From contig CM030936.1 in the NCBI GenBank assembly GCA_018136815.1, forward strand, positions 1,161,694-1,225,693: a stretch of DNA of 64,000 nt, read 5' to 3'. The position numbers and the translations under genes were made by a program. How positions within the stretch are numbered: position 1 is the stretch's first letter; each line of letters opens with the position of its first letter. The notes under the pieces were generated by a model. It did no database searches. It had not been told where the DNA came from and saw only the letters and a list, made by a program, of their open reading frames with translations. The stretch comes from Isochrysis galbana. Lineage: Eukaryota; Haptophyta; Isochrysidales; Isochrysidaceae. Of this stretch, positions 57,947 through 64,000 are shown in pieces.

Positions 57947-58489
57947 TATTTACCCAGCGTGCCGGGCGAGATCTCACGTGAGATGTTTGAGTTTTGAGTT
58001 GCTCCTCGCTCCTCGTTTCTCATGATCTAGTGGGGGTTTCGGTTGCAAGAGGGGTGCGATGAATGATGTGTGTTTTGGGCCCGTTACGGAAAATGTTGGA
58101 GTGCAGATTCTCGTTCCGTTTTTGATTTCTCTAGTTGCTCCTGTCGTCATAGCGCACTCTGGGCCTCCCTGAGTCCCGAGTCCCAAGTTTGAGCCCTTCG
58201 AGTCTACGAGTCCCTCCCTAGCACACGCGGGCCGAGCCGCTTTCGCCGTCGCATCCCTCGCGCCTTCCTTCTCTCCATCCCTCGCATGCCCCTCGCCCGT
58301 CAATTTCACATGCCCGCTCTTTGTTCTCCTTGTTCCCCCGGTGAGCCCTTCCCGGTCTCCCCGGAGGAATCGCGTACCGCGCTAGCCGCCGATGCGAGCC
58401 GTGCTCAAAAGGCGATGAGAGTGGCTTTCTTGCTTTTGCTCCGGCACACCCGGAGGGCGGAGGGCGGAGAGCACACCGAGGAGCCTCCC
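57947..58489. other. Intergenic region, nothing assignable
   Basis: No domain-bearing frame. Ordinary composition; it ends at the hairpin-bearing retroposon start on the minus strand. Confidence 0.35.
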
Positions 58490-58535
58490 CATAGTATACT
58501 AAGTATAAACCTAGTTGAAGTGAACCAAGTATAAT
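58490..58535 (-). mobile_element. Retroposon 5' end with two tandem hairpins
   Basis: On the minus strand AACTAAGATTATACTTGGTT (about 58533-58514) and AACTAGGTTTATACTTAGT (about 58516-58498) are two successive stem-loops resembling the AACTAAGTTTATACTTAGTT start of the 884-bp element. An ATGGGGAGG follows at 58492. G-U wobble pairs replace A-U where the bases differ. The body downstream is not clearly homologous to the 884-bp element. Confidence 0.5.
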
Positions 58536-58815
58536 CTTAGTTCGTAGTCATTCATCTCTAGCTGGGAGCCCCGCAAGCGGACCCTCTCGAATCACGTAAA
58601 AACTAAGCATGCACCAAAGCAATCCTCAATCAATGGCACGCCATACGCATGCACGGACCTTCCGTCAATACCATCAGGAACAATCCTCGACCATAGGCAC
58701 GTACGGCTGCGATTGCCAGCGAGCGCGGATACTCCGCGGCTCATCCGAGCAGACCGTACGGCTGCCGCGAGAGTCGCCGCACGGGGTGGTGATGGTGACG
58801 CCGTGCGAGCCATCA

Positions 58816-59487
58816 CTATGCGCCTTCCAACGCCCGGAGCCGTGCACGCAACTCATCGATGGCCATTTGCTGCTCTCTGATTACGACGGCGTTATGCTGG
58901 ATGATGACGTCCAGGGCTGGATCTGGAGGCCGGTCGGGGTCTACGTCCTCCTCGTCGGATACCGTTCCCCCGAGGTGTTGCTGCGCGAGCTCCAACGTGC
59001 GCTGCGCAGCAGAGAGGTAAGGATCTGCCGCCTCGCTCGAGCTGCTGGCCTCGGCGGCAGGCGCGCAAGCCGCACCTCCACCGCCCGCCAATCCCTTGCC
59101 TGCAGCTACAAGCGGCCTCTCTTCCTTTGGCTCCTCCTCCTCGTACTCCTCGGTGTCGCCCTCCGGCACGCCTCCCACCACGATGCGCAGGCAGTGCGGC
59201 CCGTGGTTGCCTGGATCCCTCTCGCACTTGCGGCAGCAGAAGGCGGGCACAAGGCCGCTCACCGCGTACTCGCAGCCGGCGCATTGTGTGAGACGGCGTT
59301 CGCACTGCGGTCCATGCTCGCCCGGCTGGCGCGCGCACAGCCGGCAGCAGTGTGCGGCTGAGAGGCCGGTGCACAGATAGGCACAGACCGCTGAAGCGCA
59401 CGGCAGCGCAGCGCTCCGCTCGGCAGCCAGCTGCAGCCGCGACTCGGAGAGGAAGGCAAGCGCCGCGCGGGTCGGATCGGAAGCCAT
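58816..59487 (-). CDS. Small protein with two Cys/His 'HGP' zinc motifs and a coiled coil
   Basis: A 223-residue single-exon protein. Two tandem motifs are plain: C35, C39, C47-C48, C51, PGEHGP (55-60), C62; and C69, C72, C84-C85, C88, PGNHGP (92-97), C99. Spacing and repetition argue for zinc binding. I recall similar CC-x-x-C ... HGP-x-C units in predicted algal proteins, but no functional family name. Then come an acidic patch (EEYEEEEPKEE), a Gly/Ala/Ser-rich linker, and a C-terminal helix rich in heptad hydrophobics (about 190-221). No signal peptide or membrane segment. A scaffold or protein-binding role is the most that can be guessed. Confidence 0.7.
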   Translation of the reverse strand: MASDPTRAALAFLSESRLQLAAERSAALPCASAVCAYLCTGLSAAHCCRLCARQPGEHGPQCERRLTQCAGCEYAVSGLVPAFCCRKCERDPGNHGPHCLRIVVGGVPEGDTEEYEEEEPKEERPLVAAGKGLAGGGGAACAPAAEASSSSEAADPYLSAAQRTLELAQQHLGGTVSDEEDVDPDRPPDPALDVIIQHNAVVIREQQMAIDELRARLRALEGA

Positions 59488-59499
59488 CTCTCCTCCCCT

Positions 59500-60090
59500 C
59501 CGCCCCTCCCTCCCTCCCCCCCCCCCCCCCCCCCTCCTATCTGGCTCCCTCGCTTCCCGCGCTTTCGACGCCGAACCCGACGAGCGGGACGAGAAGAGCC
59601 ACCACCCCTCTCGTTCATACTCTATTCACACACACCACCCCTCATTCATACTCTATTCACACACCCCACCCCTCTCATTCATACTCTATTCACTATGTAC
59701 TCGCACACACACCACCCCTCTCGTTCATACTCTATTCACACACACCAAGATCTCTTGGCCTTCTGCGAATTCATAGAGTACTCCGACCCGCGGGAGAGGA
59801 CTGCCTGTCCTCTCTCTCATCGATCGCTCGGCGCACCCTCTCTCCCTCTCTCCACGTCCCCTCTCTCTCTCTTTATGGTACGAGTACGGTTTTTACCCTT
59901 CCTCCTCTTTCTCCCACGTGGTAGCTCTCTCCACGTCCCCTCTCTCTCTCTTTATGGTACGAGCACTTCAGTTTACCCTTCCTGCTCTCTCTCCCACGTG
60001 GTAGGGTTCTCGAATCATTAGACTCACAGCACTACAAGACTTCTGAAGGAGTACGGCCACAGTAGTAGTAGAGGAATACTCTCCTCCGTC
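59500..60090. repeat. TTCATACTCTATTCACACAC tandem and duplicated CTCTCC-ATGGTACGAG block
   Basis: At 59611-59750 a 30- to 35-base unit containing TCATACTCTATTCAC is repeated four to five times. At 59855-59930 and 59930-60005 a block of about 75 bases (CTCTCCACGTCCCCTCTCTC, TTTATGGTACGAG, CCCACGTGGTAG) occurs twice in a row. Confidence 0.75.
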
Positions 60091-60119
60091 TCCCTTTATG
60101 GTGAGAGTCCTCGAGTACT

Positions 60120-60712
<593 letters not shown>

Positions 60713-60723
60713 CGCAGCGGACG

Positions 60724-63700
60724 ATGGCGTCCCCCTCGCCGTCCCCCTCGCCGTCCCCCTCCACCTCCCTCCTTCCTCGCTCCCATTCCACCCGCGGCAC
60801 CGCGCGTCTGCGGCGGGCGATCGTGCTCACCCTCGCTACCCGCCGCCTCGGCCCGCCCCCCCCGCCTCGCCCTTCCCTCGCCCTCGCCAAGGCCCACGTG
60901 CGCTGGCTCCTCCCCAAGGCTTCACCTTCCTCTCCTCTCCTCCTCTCGCTCTGCGCTCGCGAGGCGGACTTCTCGGCGCACGTCGGCGTCGGTGTCGCGA
61001 CCTACATGCAGTTCGTACGACGTACTGCAGCCATGTTTGCGATCGCAAGCCTGCTCGCGCTCCCACAGTTTGGCGCCAACGCCGCTGGAGGGGGCCTAGG
61101 CCTCGCATTGCCTTGGGAAGCGGAGGGACGGTGCGCCGAGGCGTACGCGGAGGCGGCGGCGAAGGGTCTGCTCACACAGATACTTGCCCACGTCACTGGT
61201 CTTCTTGGCTGGCTGCTCTACGCCACAATGCTAGGCAATGCAGATCTAGGCGGCAAGCCGGCCGCATGGCCAAATGAGCGTGCCCTGGAGTCCGCCGGCG
61301 GCCCCACCGACGCACCGCACGCGCTGTTGTGGGCGGCGCGAGCAACTGGCGGCAGGTGGGTCGGCGCCGCGCATCTGTGGAGCGAGCTTGTGCTGGCGTC
61401 CTTCTTCTGCGTCTACACGCTCTACATATTCCGGCGCCATCGGCGCGCGCTGGCCAAGATTGAGTCGGCGACTGCTAGGCGGGCTTCGGACTTCGCGGTG
61501 CACGTGAGCGGCTTGCCCGAGGCGGGCGTCGCACCGGCGGCGATTCGGGCTCACTTCCGCTTCTTTGGCGAGGTGGCGTCTGTCGCGATTTCACGCGACT
61601 CGCGCCGGTTGGTGGGCATGCTGCTGCGGATGCGCCGGCTGCGCGGTGAGTGGCGCTACCTGCATGATGAGTACGCGAGGGCCGAGGCGGTGCTGCGCCC
61701 TGCGGCGCATGGCCGCGCGCCTGCCAACCTACTCCGCATGATGGGGGTCGCCGCCGCGCGCCAGCAGCAGCGTGACCTCCTCGGGCGGATGGAGGTGACG
61801 CTGCGCGAGCTGCTCGAGTGCGGCGAGCGGTTGCGCGTGATGGCCGCCGCGCCCTCACCATGTACTGGCCACGCATTCGTCATCTTCCGACATGCGGCGG
61901 CCGCCGCCAAGTGCGCGCGTCATTTCGATGCCATCCGCCGCCACTCATCCGAGCGTGGGCTCGGCGGCATCGGCGTCGACTTCCGCATGATGTACTGGAA
62001 CGACACGTACAAGCTGGAGGTGTGCCGTGCGCCTGAGCCATCAGACATCATTTGGGAGTCGCTACCGACGTCGCCTGCCGTCGCCTTTGGCCGACGGCTG
62101 CGCACCACGCTCGTTCTCTTCCTCGTATCTTGCGTCTCGACAACTCTCATCGTCCTCGCCAACCAATTCGCCACGCTACACTCGGTGGGCGTGCTTACGA
62201 CGCTTTGGACAACGCCGCTCATCATCGTCTCCAACGTTGTCATCTTCGCGCTCACCCCTGCCCTCTCCATTGGCTTCGATTCACACCACCACCGCTCGTC
62301 CCAGCACGTGCACATGCTGCTAAAGATGGTGTTCTTCCAGTGCTTCAACACTATCGTCTCGTGCTCGAGCTTCTTCTACGTGCGGTGGCCCGCTCCCGCC
62401 GAGGGGGACTTGGGGCACTGCCCACTCCCGGCTATTGCACAGCTTCCTCCTGGCACCTCCTGCGCGCCTGGGACAGGCTGGTCCATCGGCAAGCCTTCCC
62501 TCACCTGTGTCCGCCACTGGTACTTTTCCGGCTCGATCGCGCTGCTTAATGCCCTCGTGGGAGATCTATTTGCCATCTTGCTGCTCATCGAATTTGTGAT
62601 GCACGGCGGCCCCGACAAGATCTTTGCTCGGCACGTCGTCGCACGGCGCGCCCGAACACAGGCGGAGATGAACCAAGCCTATGCGATCGATGCAGACATG
62701 TACTTACCCTTCAGGTGCGGTGCTTGGCCGTCATGTCGATGCGCCTCAAGTGCTATGGCTGGCGGCCGCACTTTACGGTGGGTGCGCCTCGTGCAACTGT
62801 CGGCCCTCCTGATGGCCCTCTCATAGGTACAACTTGGTGCTCAAGGTCACGTTGCTCGCCATCGCCTTCTGCCCAGCCATCCCCCTCCTCCTCCCTTTCG
62901 CCTGCTTCTTCCTCGCCCTCTCGTACGCGATCGACCGGTACAATTTGCTTCGTGTCCTGAAGCCGCCGCCGCAGACCTCCGATCGGGCCGTAACAACGGC
63001 GGTCCTCTACATCCTGCCCATTGCCTGCTGCGCGCATGTCTTCTACGCGCTCTTCTTCTTCTCCAAGCAGGTGATGAGGGGCCCAACCCGCCGTCCCAAT
63101 CGCCTTGCCGACGTGTGCACACTTAAGCACCCGGCAACTGCCGTGGCACTGCTGAGAGCCCGCGTACGACACGTTCTTGCATGACCTCGGCCGGCGACAT
63201 ACGACGTGTGCCCTAGCTTTCATTCATGTTGCAGCCAAGGTGCCTTCTGATTGTGTTCACGCGGCCTGCTTCTCGTAGGCGGGCGCCGACCCAGCCTCCC
63301 TGTACTACCTCGCCATCGCCGGCTGTGGCGCCCTCATCCTATTCCGTATATCTATTGCCCTAAGAGCCAACGTAGACTACAATCCAGAACCGCTGGTTGA
63401 GGATGCTACGCCGGCGACTTCAGCTGCTGGCGTTGGACGTCGAGCTGGCGGGCTACTGTCGCGCCACCATTTGCCACGTGTTATTGCCCGCTCACGGCGG
63501 CAGCGGCACGCTCGACTTGTGCGTACAGATGGTGCCGAGGTTGGCGACCCCGATGCTTCGGGGTGCGAGCGAGGTGATGGCGCAATGCAGTTGTACCTCC
63601 CGCCGCTTACATCGACGCTGCTCGGCACAGCGTGGCTTGATCACCAAGGACACGTACATGAGGGCGGATCGAGCATGGTCGCGGATTTCGTACCAATGCA

Positions 63701-63992
63701 GGAGCAAAGAGCTTGTCCAGAGACTCCGCAGCCAGCGCGCGCCACCACACCTGCCACTATGGCAGTCGCCGACGAGTCACCGGCGGAACTGCGTATCTGT
63801 ATTGGGACGCCGCGGCGTGCGCTCACAACGACGGCATCAGCGGCGCCCTCAAGCTCACATATATCCCCGCACGCTAGAGCGAGCACCTCCGCTGGTAGTC
63901 GCCTACAAACCCCTCGCACGCCGCCAACTTTCTTCGGAGGCGAAAACACTGAGAGTGGAACGACGGAAATCTCACGGCACGATGCTCGATGA
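60724..63992 (+). CDS. OSCA/TMEM63 (CSC1-like) mechanosensitive channel, 3 exons
   Basis: Exons 60724-62714, 62827-63070 and 63279-63992 encode 982 residues; introns are GT-AG (112 and 208 bases). The family are plasma-membrane, osmolality- or stretch-gated Ca2+-permeable channels. Order: a Ser/Pro-rich start; the first membrane helices (about 95-120, 155-170, 220-240); a cytosolic RRM-like domain (about 255-430) with FAVHVSGLP, HFRFFGEVASV and GHAFVIFRHAAAA; then the typical link APEPSDIIWESLP, where plant OSCA has a matching EP-x-x-x-x-WENL motif; then the multi-helix pore region (about 455-800). The final 170 residues are a Ser/Thr/Pro-rich cytosolic tail. Exon junctions rebuild PFR-YNLVLKV and FFSKQ-AGADPASLYYL. 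The gene ends 8 bases before the window edge. Pore selectivity cannot be read. Confidence 0.85.
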
Positions 63993-64000
63993 GATGAGCA

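Overview
This is a nuclear window from a GC-rich, flagellated unicellular eukaryote. The evidence is spliceosomal introns (47 to 137 bases, with one of 1267 bases), a mitochondrial complex II subunit, a mitoribosomal protein, a cytosolic ribosomal protein, a PACRG-type axoneme protein, and very long CT/GA microsatellites. A haptophyte-like alga fits the base composition, the GC-AG intron and the Cys/His 'HGP' zinc motifs, but that assignment is inference and no marker here proves it.

Layout. 0-3 kb: an hAT transposase remnant split by a retroposon on the opposite strand, then repeats. 3.9-6 kb: a secreted or targeted glutaredoxin-like protein and an unknown leader-bearing protein. 7.4-11.9 kb: SDHA (succinate dehydrogenase flavoprotein) behind a long pyrimidine tract. 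13-14.3 kb: a retroposon inserted in a CT microsatellite. 14.9-16 kb: a CDK-like kinase. 16.7-18.6 kb: retroposon cluster, including a copy that looks circularly permuted. 18.7-26.7 kb: a giant Trp-repeat (Sfi1-like) protein with a calponin-homology-like tail. 28-29.6 kb: a mitochondrial carrier with five exons. 29.6-31.3 kb: repeats and an hAT-type MITE. 32.1-34.7 kb: a myotubularin phosphatase. 35-37 kb: repeats. 37-39.3 kb: ribosomal protein uS11 and mitoribosomal protein mL46. 39.5-41.5 kb: two insertions sharing one target sequence. 42.4-45.9 kb: PACRG-like protein and an aspartoacylase-like hydrolase. 46-51.5 kb: MITEs, duplications, an AT-rich island and an hAT-type element holding a nested young retroposon. 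52.8-57.9 kb: a single-exon SF1-NTPase/F-box/RCC1 fusion. 58.8-59.5 kb: a zinc-motif protein. 60.7-64 kb: an OSCA/TMEM63-type channel.

The cellular genes are not an operon or a pathway cluster; they are independent transcription units separated by repeats. Two themes recur. First, most genes have a pyrimidine-rich coding strand just 5' of the start codon, and the purine/pyrimidine bias flips between the divergent pair at 26.7/28.0 kb. Second, retroposons of at least two kinds begin with a short perfect or near-perfect hairpin a few bases before an ATG. The hairpin sequence differs between families while the pairing is kept. That conserved architecture, together with the permuted copy and the shared insertion site, is the most unusual signal I see.
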